From: Abelmoschus esculentus
Taxonomy: Eukaryota > Streptophyta > Magnoliopsida > Malvales > Malvaceae
Assembly (NCBI GenBank): GCA_035048815.1
Contig: JAUCBN010000020.1
Span: 7,447,501-7,511,500, forward strand
DNA length: 64,000 nucleotides
Reading direction: 5' to 3'
Made by a program: the position numbers and the translations under genes. Each line of letters opens with the position of its first letter. The stretch's first letter is position 1. Of this stretch, positions 34,883 to 46,393 are shown piece by piece. The notes under the pieces are model-generated. The model had not been told where the DNA came from, searched no databases, and saw nothing but the letters and a program-made list of their open reading frames with translations.

Positions 34883-35653
34883 TCAAATTATAATTGTAAA
34901 TTAAAATATCAATTTATATCAGAAAATTAAATCTTAATATTAAATGTTGTATTAGTTTCATATTATTTATATATATTATAAGTATAATATAATTATTTCT
35001 AATATATAACTAAAAATTAATAAGTATTTATAATATAAGATTATTAAATATTAAGTGTTGTATTAGTTTCATTATAAATATAATTACATTATAAGTATAA
35101 TATAAGTATTTTGTAATATAATATAACTAAAAATTAAAAATTAATAATTTATATACAAGCTATTACAAGCTTAATGTTTATTACTTAATATTTGATATTT
35201 AACATATTAAAAATATTAAATCAATATATTCTCAATCAGATAAATATTATATTTATATTAATTCACGTTAATAACAAGTTGGGTCATTTATCAGGTCGGG
35301 TTTAAAACAAGTCGGGTTCAAAACAGGTTGGGTAAAATCAGGTCTTGGGTAAATTCAGTCGGGTAATATAGGTTATCTGTCAGGTCAAACTCGGGTTCGG
35401 GTTCGTTTCAGTCGGATGCAAGTCGAGTTTCGGGTCCACAGTAACATGTTAAAATCGGGTTCGGGTCATTCTCAGTCGGATACAATTCTGGTTCGGTTAC
35501 TACAGTAACAGATCCAACTAGGGTTCGGGTCAACAACAGTCGGATACAAATTAGGTTCTGGTTATTACATTTTCGGGTCAAACCAAGTTTTCACTCTAAC
35601 AGATTTCAGTCGGATTTTCAGATCGGTCAGCTTTTTACGTTCCTAAGGATGGC

Positions 35654-36754
35654 CTAGAAAACAATGTTGCTTGTAGGAGAGGAAACGATTGAGGTTAGGA
35701 AGGAGCCCAACGTAACTGAAATTATCAATGGGCTCATAATGAGAGGTGATCCGATAGGTTTAAAAATGGGCCAATAAAATAATAACGGGAAAGGTATTGG
35801 GGAATTGCGGGGGACGCAATAGATTTGTTATGTATAGGTATATTTTAAATTTAGGATTTTAAGATATAAAATTTACAATTTTTTTAAATAAAGATAATTT
35901 TATTAAAATATACAAAGGCCAACAACAAGAAAACATGGGAAAAGAAGAAAAACACCAAACAAAAAACAAACATAAAATCATCAAATAATATGATAAAATA
36001 GATAGAATAAAATAAAATATAAATATCACACAAACAAGAAAAAACTAACGGAAAAAAACAACAATAATAAACACCCTAAAACAATGTGAGCGAGGAGAAT
36101 CAACAAGAAAAATAAAGAAAGAATCTGAATTATCATCCACTCATCATTTGTCATTTCTGAAGATAAAAAAATAACACAAAAACATTGATAGTGATACAAT
36201 AAAAAAATTTTAAACAATAAGCTTTGTGATTATATAGAGGTTATTGTAAAAATTGAAAAAAAAAATGTCAAAGCACTAACCGTTTAAAAACAAAAGATAA
36301 AACCGATAATAAAATTCTTTTTTACCATATATCAAAAAAGTTTAAACATAATCAATGATGTTAAGATGAAACATCTATGAATAAGTTTATAAATGGATGA
36401 AATAAAATATTTTAAAATCGAAAAAAAAAGACAACAACGAGATAGAACAATAAGAGTTTGCAAAGTATGAAGATGACATGATTTTCTCGATCACTGATTT
36501 TAATTCTCATTTTCTCCTATCCAATCCAATCCAATGCTTCTTTCTTCTACTCTCAAACCTTTCTTCTCACCAACCAAAAAACATAAAACCAGAAAGGAAA
36601 AAAAAAGCAAAATTTTAAAATAAAATCAAAAAGAATAAAAGCTTTAAATCAATTGGGTGGAATTAGGAGTTAGGAGCTGTTCTTCTTTCCAGAGATGACT
36701 TGTATACATTTTAAATAACCTTTAAATTATGAAATTCAGAAAAATAGCAATCAG
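35654..36754. other. AT-rich spacer, no gene recognised
   Basis: 35654-35830 has a mixed composition and may be the broken-off continuation of the text before the hAT element; its function is unknown. From 35880 to 36640 the sequence is A-rich. The open frame on the minus strand at 36026-36217 is low-complexity (Leu/Phe) and not a credible gene. Confidence 0.55.
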
Positions 36755-36826
36755 GGGTCCATAGCTCAGTGGTAGAGCATTTGACTGCAGATCAAGAGGT
36801 CACCGGTTCGAACCCGGTTGGGCCCT
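36755..36826 (+). tRNA. trnC-GCA: tRNA-Cys (GCA)
   Basis: 72 nt cloverleaf. The acceptor stem is GGGTCCA with TGGGCCC (one G-T pair), the D arm region TAGCTCAGTGGTAGAGC, anticodon loop CTGCAGA closed by TTTGA/TCAAG with anticodon GCA at 36787-36789, T arm CCGGTTCGAACCCGG, and discriminator T. A and B box promoters are intact. No CCA is encoded, as expected for a nuclear gene. A short T run (36836-36839) may end transcription. No intron. It has the form of a functional gene. Confidence 0.95.
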
Positions 36827-36928
36827 CGTTAAAAGTATTTTATTTATATCTTTCTATCCTATAGGTTTATACTTGGCCCTCGTTTAGAAGAATTTTATAT
36901 CTTTCTATCCTATCGGTTTATACTTTGT
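36822..36928 (+). repeat. Tandem duplication starting in the tRNA tail
   Basis: The block starting GGCCCTCGTT and including ATCTTTCTATCCTATAGG and TTTATACTT occurs twice head to tail (about 36821-36873 and 36874-36925). The first copy starts inside the 3' acceptor strand of the tRNA, so the second carries a displaced tRNA end. Confidence 0.85.
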
Positions 36929-37007
36929 TTTACCATTTTATCCTCTGTAATTTCCGATTGGTTTTACCATATACGTAAATGAAAATTTTAATTGGAGTTT
37001 CCTCGGG

Positions 37008-37807
37008 TAGCGGTGAGCAAAGAAACCGAAAAACCGATCCGAACCGTACTATACGGTTTGGTTCGGGTTTACATATTACGGTTCGGTTTAAAATTCAAAT
37101 TTTATAATTCGGTTCGGTTTCGGGTATTTTATATGGAAACCCGTTTATTCCATATCAACCCGAATTAAAGAAAAAACACTATGACCCCATACAAATATGT
37201 TTTAAAGATAGTCTCTTGTTGGATTTATTTTTTAAATTGGTCTCTTGAAATATTTAGATATGATTTTATAATATTAAATTGATTAGATATCGTGTTTTAA
37301 ATTCGAATATATTTTTATAATATTTATTATTTATGATTATTTCATGATATAAAATATTTGAGTTTGTCTTTAATCAAACAATATATTAGGCTAGATATAT
37401 ATATTTAGGTTGGTGATATAGAATCGTTGAGTATATATTAATTAACTAAATATTTTTATTATTTATTTTTCAGATATATTGTTTGTTTTGTAATTTTTTT
37501 TTATTTTTTATTTAAAATTTTAGATTTCTCAAGGACTCAAGACATGTGTTTTCATGTTTCTTAATGACAAAATAAATTGATATTGAAAGATCTAATAAAT
37601 ATTTTATTTCTTTTGCTTATTTTTTTAAAATAAAAGAACCATTAAAACCACTGGTTTTAACCGAACCGAACCACAAAATTTGGTTTTCGGTTTTTCGGTT
37701 TTTCGGTTTTTATACTATTCGGTTTCAGTTTTCTTTTTAGAAAACCGCAAACTGCGGTTCGGTTCACATTTTGATAAAAAAATCGAACCGAACCGATTAC
37801 ACCCCTA
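37008..37807. mobile_element. Non-autonomous hAT element 2
   Basis: 800 bp with ends TAGCGGTGAGC and, inverted, TAGGGGTGTAATCGG. It is flanked by an exact 8 bp duplication TCCTCGGG (37000-37007 and 37808-37815). Both subterminal regions contain CGGTTCGGTT and GAACCGAACC phrases in opposite orientation. There is no transposase; the core is AT-rich. Confidence 0.9.
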
Positions 37808-37815
37808 TCCTCGGG

Positions 37816-38919
37816 ATTAATATGTTAAATTTAGTTTTTTTAATCATAAGACAATTGTGAATCTATTGAGTGATTTAAAGGATAAAACATGACATTTTTG
37901 TTAAATTTTATATGATTCAAATTTAAGTAGTGTTGTTTATAAGTGTGTTAAATTTATGTAAATTTAAAGTCAAACCAAAATACTACTGCCTTAAAATTAA
38001 AAAATTGATAGTAATCTTATATATTAGGGGAAAAACTCTAGAAAAAAAAAATAGAGTGTTTTTAATGGGTTTAAAACTTATGAACAAAAAATCAGAGCAT
38101 AAAGATGAATAATTTATTTAACCGATTAAGTATATTTATCTACCACCATATAATTGAATTCTGATATAAAAAATATTATATAAAGTTATTGAAAAGAATG
38201 ATATCAATTGAAAATTAATATTTGAGTTAATTGCATACACAACCACGGAGCTATTAAAAATATCTATTTTGTTCATCAAATTATTTGAGAATATTTATTT
38301 TGATCAACAAATTTAATAATTCGTCAATCAAATTATTAATTTTTTTAAATTGATCTATTTTAATATTGTCGACAAACAAGGATTGAGTTTGCTAAAAAAA
38401 ATGAGGCAATTTCCATACACTCTTGGGCTTGCTTAAAACAAGAGCTTCACATGATTTCCAAAATCACGGAAGTCAACGAATTTCAAAGTTTTGTGGCAGA
38501 CAATCCGATTACCAACCAAACAGTTGATTCTTTAGACTTTAATGACATTGCGTAGTCTTTTGCAAACTAGTCAATGGTAACAGTTTCACTTCCCATTTGA
38601 AATGTCCAAAATTCTGACCATATGATAGAGTTGAAAAAATTGTTCAATGAGTTTGACTTACTATGTTATATATAATTTTATTTAATAATATTTTTTTATA
38701 AATTAAATTTCTATTTTTTTATATATCATTAAACAGGTGAATTATAAAATAATTTCTCAAACAGTGGACAAGAGGACATTTTCGCGCCATAAATTGCGGT
38801 ATTAATCAACTCCTTGACCTACTAACTAAGCTCCCAAATAACGACATTGTTGTTGGTGGGGTCAGTCCAATAACGACCATTCCTCGGTGCTACTCCCATC
38901 TGTTGACATTGTTGTTGTT
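37816..38919. other. Spacer between two hAT elements, no gene seen
   Basis: AT-rich. The frame at 37930-38112 (60 codons, Lys/Leu/Ile-rich) has no recognisable similarity. 38400-38600 is less AT-biased but has no open frame of note. 38920-38927 is the duplication of hAT element 3. Confidence 0.6.
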
Positions 38920-38927
38920 GTAATATT

Positions 38928-39611
38928 TAGGGCTGTTCATTACCGTGTACCTGAAAAATTGGGTACTCGGTTCTTTCGGGTCATCAAAACTCGGCCTGTG
39001 TCCCAGCCTAATTAAATCGGGTATTTATTATCGGGTATCCGTAAAATTCGAGTATCTGGCTAATTGGATTACAGGTACCCGGTTCATAATTTTTATTTTT
39101 TATTTTAAAATTAAAAAAAAATTACATATTAAACATATAAGTTTTAAAATTTTATAATATATAACCAAACATAAAAATGAGTGATTTAAGGTTAATTTTA
39201 GAATATTTGAATTTATATATACATCTATATTTATTAAATTTTATCACTAAAATGACGTTAAAAGTATTATTCTCGTTTTTTCTTTCGGTATTAGTAAATT
39301 AATAAAAATATATTTTTATTTTTTAAAACCTAAAAGTATATAATACAAACTTAAAACTAATTTAGAAATTTAAATTTAATTTTAGGTATAAATATTAAGG
39401 AAATCTAAAATAAAAATATAATTTAAAACTAAATATATATATATATATATATAATAAAACTAATCGGGTCGGGTACCTAGGAATTCCAAATTTTTGGCCC
39501 AAGCCCGGCCCACTAATTCTCGGGTCGGGTACCCAGCCCGGTCGGGTATTATTTTCCGGAAATTACCCGGTATTTTTGTTTCGGGTCGTCGGATAATTTT
39601 GAACACCCCTA
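38928..39611. mobile_element. Non-autonomous hAT element 3, in the PAR1 promoter region
   Basis: 684 bp. Ends TAGGGCTGTTCATTACCG and, inverted, TAGGGGTGTTCAAAATTATC. An exact 8 bp duplication GTAATATT lies at 38920-38927 and 39612-39619. Subterminal regions hold TCGGGTCGGGTACC-type phrases. There is no transposase. The right end lies 31 bp before the TATA box of the gene at 39727. Confidence 0.92.
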
Positions 39612-39642
39612 GTAATATTCAGGTTCGAGTACATCATGAAAC

Positions 39643-39650
39643 TATAAATA
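39643..39650 (+). promoter_or_regulatory. TATA box of the PAR1 gene
   Basis: TATAAATA, 77 bp before the ATG at 39727, a normal distance for a plant gene with a short leader. Sequence upstream of 39612 is transposon, so any proximal elements further up have been displaced by about 0.7 kb. Confidence 0.7.
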
Positions 39651-39726
39651 ATCCCTTCTTTCTTCCCCATTCATATCGCACAAGAAAGACTGCGAAGCCC
39701 AACCAATATTCCCCCATTCGAAAACC

Positions 39727-40455
39727 ATGGCTTCCAACTTTTGGATCAAGACCTTGCCAATCCTTGCTTTTGCAGTACTTGCCTTCTTCTTCCAAGCCAC
39801 CCTAGGTTCTCAAATCAAACACATGCAAAGTTGTATACATTAAAATGGCAATGCTTTTGATGAAGCTTTATAATTTTGGTTGCAGGGGAAATAACATGTG
39901 AACACCTTGACCAAGACACCTGCGCCTACGCGGTATCATGGGCCGGCAAACGCTGCGTGCTAGAGAAGCACGTCAAGAGGAGCGGAGAGGAAGCATACAG
40001 TTGCGGCACATCAGACATCGAAGCTGATAAGATCAAGAACTGGATCGAGACCGATCAATGTGTCAAATCATGCGGATTAGACAGGAAATCCTTCGGCATC
40101 TCATCCGATTCCCTCCTCGAGTCTGGCTTCACGGAAATGCTGTGCTCCCCTCAGTGCTACAAAAACTGCCCTAACGTCATCGACCTCTACTTCAACCTTG
40201 CAGCCGGAGAAGGTAACCCATAGCCATAGTATAAGATAACAAGAGGGAGCTAAGTTAGAGCAACAACTTCATTACAACAACTAATGTGTACTTGTTCTCT
40301 TTGCAGGTGTTTTCCTTCCCAAATTATGTGAGTCACAAAGAGCAAATACGCGACGAGGAATGGCCGAGATTCGAAGCTCTGGCCTTGTTGCACCAGGACC
40401 CGCCAGTATTGGCGTGAAGTTCCTGGGGGTTGCCCCAGCAATGCCACCGTTATAA
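39727..40455 (+). CDS. PAR1: PAR1-family secreted cysteine-rich protein
   Basis: Three exons: 39727-39805, 39886-40212 and 40307-40455, joined through GT-AG introns of 80 and 94 bp. They encode 184 residues, the usual size for this family. Residues 1-26 form a hydrophobic signal peptide (LPILAFAVLAFFFQATL). The mature part has ten cysteines (31, 39, 50, 66, 85, 89, 113, 117, 121, 143), including the CSPQCYKNC cluster, and family phrases TCEHLDQDTCAYAVSWAGKR and NVIDLYFNLAAGEG. PAR1 proteins were named for induction by photoassimilate and are thought to be apoplastic; their biochemical role is not known. No frameshift or stop is seen. The start is the only ATG that gives a signal peptide. Exon 2 has the highest GC in the region, in contrast to the flanking repeats. 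Confidence 0.95.
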
Positions 40456-40959
40456 ATCTTAGTTGACTGGGAAGTGTACGATAATTATAAGTGAGACATG
40501 AGCATATGCAGAGATGCAAACTTATGAGGAGATTAGTTTGTTAGAGATTTATGATACCCAGATTATTTATTTGCTTAGTGGTTATATTATGTAAAACGGG
40601 ATTATATGAAATACAGAGATTTACAGTTGTGGACCGTCTTAATATAACCGTAAACATAACAATTATAATTTGATTTAAGAAGTAAACATTTAATTATATA
40701 AATATCAATTTTTTAGATTAGATATTTGATTTTTTTCTTTCAAATTACTACTTGTAAGTTTAGTTAAGAAATTAATAATCAAATAATATATCATACAATA
40801 AATAAAATAACAAAAATAAAGAAAAATAAAAATAAACGTGTTGAGAATCGAATTTATTAACATAAAACTTGAAATGGTCAAATTGTAAGTAATTATATTA
40901 GGTTACACTATAATTAAATAAGGAAGGATTGAAATAATAATTGACTAATATTACAAAAG
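40456..40959 (+). other. PAR1 3' region and AT-rich spacer
   Basis: The probable 3' UTR runs to about 40620 (several ATTAT and TATGAAAT elements; no perfect AATAAA found there). From 40660 onward the text is AT-rich spacer up to the copia-2 LTR. Confidence 0.5.
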
Positions 40960-41185
40960 TGTTATGAATAAAATAAAGAGCAAGAATAGATGAATAAAGA
41001 TAAAGAAAAGAGAGATTTTATTGTATTCTCAAAGTAGAGTTGTGTACAATGCTTTCTCTAAATGTCTATATTTATAGGCATAAGATGAAAACTCTAATTT
41101 CAATGGGTATTAAACCCTAATAATAAAGTCCATCGAAACCTCCTCTAATACATGGATATTCACCATAAATAAAATATTCTTAACA
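40960..41185 (-). mobile_element. 3' LTR of copia-2
   Basis: 226 bp. On the minus strand it runs from TGTTAAGAATATT to ATTCATAACA. The inner side abuts AAGGGGTAG (41186-41194), a copia polypurine tract, which makes this the 3' LTR. It is homologous to 16349-16583. Confidence 0.85.
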
Positions 41186-41917
41186 CTACCCCTTGAATAT
41201 CACTGAAGATAATCTGTCTCGTTAAAACCTTACTAAGATAAAAACCCTCTGAAAAAAATACTTAGTGAAGAAAAAAGAGTACACATATCACTAATATACA
41301 AAATATATTGCCTTATTAAAAACCTTTTCCTGTAAAACCCAATGGGACAAAACTTGTGTATGGAAAAGAGTACAACTGTATTTGACTCCCTTTATAAATA
41401 CATCAGACAAGATCTTTGACACGATACAATCCAATATTGTAAGTTAACTTCTCAAATGGAGCATTAGGGAACGTCTTAGTAAATATATCTGCCAAATTAT
41501 CAATGAATGAATCTATTGCACATCAATGTCTCTATTCTTTTGTAGATCATGAGTGAAGAAAATTTTTGGTGAGATGTGTTTTGTTCTATCACCCTTTATA
41601 TATCATTCTTCGTATAAGACTGTCGGAGTTATTTTTCTAAAGAGTAAACCATAATTTTCTCGAATCTGTTGGGTTATAGACCTTAACCACACACATTCAC
41701 GACTAGTCTCATGGATAGCCAAAATCTCAGTATGATTAGAAGAAGTGGCGGTAATAGTTTATTTCATTGAACACCAAGAAATTATTGTACCACTGTATGT
41801 AAATACATAACTAGATTGTGATCGAGCATTATGAGGATTAGATAAGTATCCTGCATCCGCAAAACCGACCAATTCTATTTTAGATATATTAGGGAAAAAT
41901 AATCTCATGTCTTTCGT
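41186..41917 (-). pseudogene. Copia-2 RNase H and 3' region
   Basis: Minus-strand fragments read GYADAGYLSNPHNARSQ, then a worn ISW.MKQT, then TATSSNHTEILAIHE and RECVWLRS, the end of a copia RNase H domain (about 41690-41880). Further left, toward the LTR, is the non-coding tail. Several stops. It is cut by the solo LTR at 41923. Confidence 0.75.
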
Positions 41918-41922
41918 ACCTT

Positions 41923-43677
41923 TGTTGACACTAAATTTTCACCATAATTTTTTTAACCCAATAAAATAATGGTCTATTTAATTTTAAATGAGATCCATTT
42001 AGCCCAAATAAAAACCTTAACTATTTGTTTTATCTCCATGTGCAATCAATTATTAACCATTGGATCCAAATAAGATCCAATGGTCCAGATTAAATCAAAA
42101 AAGGAGAGTTGATCAACACCTAGTGTGTGGGCCCCACACATCACACGTGAGACCCACACAAACTTCCTCCCCCCTTCAAATTCACGCACAGTGCATGGAA
42201 ATCATGAAAATTTGGTTACTGCAATTGATAAAGGGAGAAAGAAATCAAAGGAATCAAAGTTTGATTCGAATATGGAAAGAAAAAAGGGAAGAATCAACCT
42301 CAAATTTGCTCAGATTTAGACGAAAATTAAGAAGGAATCAACTCCAAATCACTTCTAATTTTTCACCAATTGGAAAGAGAAAGAATCACACAAATTTGGG
42401 GATTGTTTTATTTCAAATTTTTGTAATTTTGGGTAGAATTTTCACTATAAAAACCCCTCTCCCGTCACTTGTAAAGACCACCACAACCACAACCACAAGA
42501 CACCACAATCCTTCTTCAACTCTTGTAATTCTTTTTTTCTCCCACCACCGTCATTTTGTATTGGAATTTTTGTGGAATACAAGAAGAAAAGCTTTTTTAG
42601 GTATTTTACTTTTAATTTTTTGTTGTTCATTTATTTCTTTTATTTTGAATATAATTATAATTAGAATAATTCTAACATTTTTTTTCTTTTTTTAGTTATA
42701 AAAAAACATTGTTCTTTTTTTTTCCTTATTAATAATGGATGAACACATGTGAGTTTTTTCTAATGGTGTTTTGATCTATTTTTCTTTAATGAAGGTTAGT
42801 AAATGGTGTTCTGGGCTTCATATCCATTTTCAATGAAGTGGATCATTTTAATTCATATTAGTTTTATTCTAAAAAAATCATTTATTAATATCTTTTAAAT
42901 TTGATATATTTTTATTTACTTTTAATCTAACTACTAATTTTCTCCTTTATTATTTATTCTTATTTTAAAAATCTTACCCTTTTTAATTTTAATTTTAATT
43001 GTTAAACATGTTGTATGTCTTTGTTATATTAGTTTAAATAAAACCCTTAAGGATAGGTTCTTAATTGTCTTAGTTAGAGCCTTGTATATATGGTAAATAC
43101 TTTTTCTTCACATTTAATAAGATATACTTAATTATACTTTAACCTTTATAGGTAAAATTTATTTAGATAATTTCTTAGATTGATAATAATTACTTTAGAA
43201 TAATAAAAGTTTCAACACACTAAATTTCTTTGTTTGATTGATTAAAAAATGGAGCTTAATTAATGCGGTGTTCCAGTAAAAGGGAGGTAACAGTTTAGCG
43301 CCAGAAATGTTGGAGGTGATTAAAGTTTACTCTCCTAGAAGTAGGGCCATTAAAATGGAATTATATTCAATAATGGACAATAACTTAAACTTTATACGAA
43401 CTTGCAAATTTCGGCATTAAAATGTTTTGTAATCAGCTAGGTACCAATTTTTGGGCATTGTGGGGGTGCTAACCCTTCCCTACACGTAACCGACTCCCGA
43501 ATCCGTTTTTGTGTTTTTCGCAGACCAAAATTATTGTTTTAATAAAACAAAATGATTTTAATTAAAATAACCCATTTTTAGGTGATCCAATCACACCTTT
43601 AAAAAAGATTGGTGGCGACTCTGTTGTTTTTGTTTTAAAGAAAAAATGTCGAACCGCTTGAAAAAGGGGTTGTGACA
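41923..43677. mobile_element. Solo LTR (gypsy type) inserted in copia-2
   Basis: 1,755 bp from TGTTGACACTAAATTTTC to AAAGGGGTTGTGACA, flanked by ACCTT at 41918-41922 and 43678-43682. Copia sequence resumes on both sides in register. It contains a promoter-like CACTATAAAAACCCCTCTC near 42442-42460. The 211-codon open frame at 42060-42695 lies wholly inside the LTR, ends in a phenylalanine tract and is not a credible gene. A GCGACTCTG motif near the 3' end is shared with gypsy LTRs of this window in inverted form. Confidence 0.88.
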
Positions 43678-43682
43678 ACCTT

Positions 43683-44988
43683 AAAGATAACGAAATATAT
43701 GTTTAACACCATTCCAGTGTCTTCGGGTTGGACATGAGCTAAATCTTGTCAACAAATTAATAGTGAATGATATGTCAGGTCATGTGTGACTAGAAAGATA
43801 TATCAAAACACCAATAACACTTAAATATGGAACTTCTGGACCAAGAATATCCTCATCCTTCTCTCGAGGACAGAATGGATCTTTGTTAACATCAAGTGAC
43901 CTAACAACCGTAGGGGTGTTCAACGAATGTGCGTTATGCTGTAAAACCTCTTTAGCATTTTTTCCATGTATGTTGATTGATGCACAAGGATTCCATCCTT
44001 TAAGTGCTCAATATGTAATCCAAGACAAAATCTTGTTTTTTTCGAGATCTTTCGTTTCAAATTCTTTCTTTAGATATTATATTGTCAATGAGATCTCTTC
44101 AAGAGTTCCAATGATATTCAAATCATCAACATACACAACAATAATAACGAATCCGGAGCTAAACCTCTTAATAAAAATGCACGGGGAAATTGGATCATTC
44201 TTATAGCCTTCCGCTAATAAGTATTCGCTGAGACGATTATACCAACATGCGCCCAGATTGTTTTAATCCATAAAGGGATCTGTTTAATTGAATTGAATAA
44301 TGTTCCTGAGAACCTGAATTAACTGCTTCAGGCAGTTTAAATACTTCCAGAAGTTTCATATAAATATTATTATCAAGAGGACCATAATGATATGCTGTAA
44401 CAATATCCATCAAGCGGATATTAAGTCTTTCTTTTACTGCCAGACTAATCAAAAATCGAAAAGTGGTTGCATCCACCACTAAGAATATGTTTTTTCATAA
44501 TCAATTCCAGGTCTTTTTGAAAATCCTTGTGCAACCAAACGAGATTTATATCTCGTAATTTCCCCTTTTTATTTATCTTTCTCACAAAGACCCATTTATA
44601 CCCCACGAGTTTTACATCTTCTGGTGTATAGACTACAGACCCCAAAACTTCTCTTTTTGGAAGAGCTTCAATTGTCTCTTTCCATTTTGACCAATTATCT
44701 CTTTGCTTACATTGTCCAATTGACAATGGTTCATGATCCATAATATCATCCAAAATTTCTAGTGTTATATTGCATGCAAAAGTATTATCAATACCAGTTT
44801 TATTTCGGTTCCATTTATTACCAGATATGACATAATTTATAGAGATCTCATCATTATCAAGTATCCGAGTCATGTCTGATGTCTCTTCTAGAGACCTTTT
44901 AATTTGTTCTCGAGATATTTCATTTTTTGAGGAATCTTATCTTTGGAACCTACTGGTCTACCACGCTTCAAGTGTGCGTTTGACACTG
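43683..44988 (-). pseudogene. Copia-2 reverse transcriptase, decayed
   Basis: Minus-strand reading from about 44985 to 43690 gives LKRGRPVGSKDKIP, then ALPKREVLGSVVYTPEDVK and VGYKWVFVRKINKKGK (the start of copia RT, 44500-44680). It goes on to RLMDIVTAYHYGPLDNNIYMK and LNRSLYGLKQSGRM (44240-44420), and a worn continuation to the solo LTR. Two overlapping open frames (44445-44873 and 44237-44479) show one frameshift. It stops abruptly at about 44988 where a repeat array begins, so integrase and gag are missing. Confidence 0.85.
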
Positions 44989-46035
44989 AGATATTTAGGG
45001 TTTAAGGTTGGGGTTTAGGAAAATAAGATTCTTAAAAATCACAATTGAAAGCAAGTTTGCCTATGTGGGTAAACAAGCCTAATATTTCATCAACTAGTTT
45101 GACTATTTACCAACTTGTTTTAAGTAGTGAATATCAATCGGAATAGTGCACCAAGAAATTTAGGGTTTATGGTTGGGTAAATATGGTTTATGGTTGGGGT
45201 AAATATGGTTTATGGTTTAGGGAAATAAAGTTCTAAAAAATCATAATTGGAAGCTAGTTTACCTATGTTGGTAAACAAGCCTAATATTTCATCAATTAGT
45301 TTTAGAACCTTATTTACCAACTTGTTTTAAGCAGTGAACATCGTTCTGAATATTGCACCAAGAAATTTAAGGTTTATGGTTTGGGTAAATATGGTTTAGG
45401 GTTTAGGTAAATAATGTTTAGGGTTTAGGGAAATAAGGTTCTAAAAAATCACAATTAGAAGCCAATTTACTTATGTGGGTAAACAAGCCTAATATTTCAT
45501 CAATTAGTTTTAGAACCTTATTTACCAACTTGTTTTAAGTAGTGAACATCGTTCAAAATATTGCACCAAGATATTTAGGGTTTAGGATAAATAAGGTTCT
45601 AAAAAAATCACAATTGGAATCAGGTTTACCAATATTGTTAAACAAACCTAATATTTCATCAATTAGTTTGACCCTATTTACCAACTTGTTTTAAGTAGTG
45701 AAGAGCATTCAGAATAATACACCAAGATATTTATGGTTTAGGGTTGTGATAAATAATGTTCAGGGTAAAGGGTTATGGTTTAGGTAAATAAGTTTTAGGG
45801 TTTAGTGTTAGGGTTTAGAGTAAATGGGGTATAGGGTATAGGGTTGTGGTTTAGGTAAATAAGGTTTAGGGTAAATAGGGTATAGAGTAAATGGGGTTTA
45901 GAGTATTGGGGTTTAGGTAAATAAGGTTTAGGGTAAATAGGGTTTAGGGTATTGGGTTGGGGTTTAGGTAAATAAGGTTTAGGGTAAAGGGCTTAGGAAA
46001 ATATGGTTCTAAAAAATTCACAATTCGAAGCTAGT
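44989..46035. repeat. Left telomere-like minisatellite array
   Basis: About four units, 160-205 bp apart, each built from AACAAGCCTAATATTTCATC, ACCAACTTGTTTTAAG, a TGCACCAAGAAATTTAGGG segment and strings of GGTTTAGGGTAAATA. The last part (45740-46010) is almost pure degenerate TTTAGGG. The same unit occurs in reverse orientation at 59540-61266. Confidence 0.85.
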
Positions 46036-46393
46036 TTAGGTAAATAACGTTTAAGGTTGGTGCAATTTCACCTATTTCAGTTCAATTTTCAATTTCAATT
46101 AGCCTTTAAAATATATTTAGAAAAAGAGATACATATCCAAACATCAATTTGGATTTTGAATTATTTTTGACAAGTTTTAGAGTAATTCAAGAATGCTTAA
46201 AATAAGGATTTTCAAACAGTAAATTCAAGTTTTTAACTCCTAAAACACTCCATGATCATCGATTTTAGACATATGATACCAATATGAGACATATGATCAT
46301 CGATTTTTAACTACACATATGATCATTTTATATTCCAAAGCAACAAGACAAATTTGAAAAGAGGAGAGGTAAATTCATTTTAGACATATTCCA
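46036..46393. other. Spacer downstream of the GRF gene
   Basis: Includes the probable 3' UTR of the minus-strand gene. A short direct repeat around GACATATGATCATCGATTTT near 46245-46325. Nothing else seen. Confidence 0.5.

Larger units (their letters stand above)
31898..35645. mobile_element. Non-autonomous hAT element 1
   Basis: The ends TAGGGATGTAAAAACA and, on the other strand, TAGGAACGTAAAAAGC are similar inverted termini. They are flanked by AGTATGGC (31890-31897) and AGGATGGC (35646-35653), an 8 bp duplication with one mismatch. Both subterminal regions are packed with CGGGTTCGGGTC and CAGGTCGGGTT phrases (31975-32160 and 35285-35620), typical of plant hAT elements. The core is very AT-rich with no transposase. 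It contains a SINE at 34608-34772 in the opposite compositional style. Confidence 0.75.

Noticed and set aside
36026..36217. 63-codon minus-strand frame resembling a membrane peptide
   Set aside because: Hydrophobic only because the DNA is A/T-rich; no start context or homology.
40250..40519. 89-codon frame antisense to PAR1 exon 3
   Set aside because: Shadow of the real exon on the other strand.
42060..42695. 211-codon open frame
   Set aside because: Lies entirely within a solo LTR with defined ends, ends in poly-Phe, and shows no domain.
44989..46035. True telomere or chromosome end
   Set aside because: The TTTAGGG motifs are degenerate and mixed into a longer unit with unique sequence on both sides, so this is interstitial.
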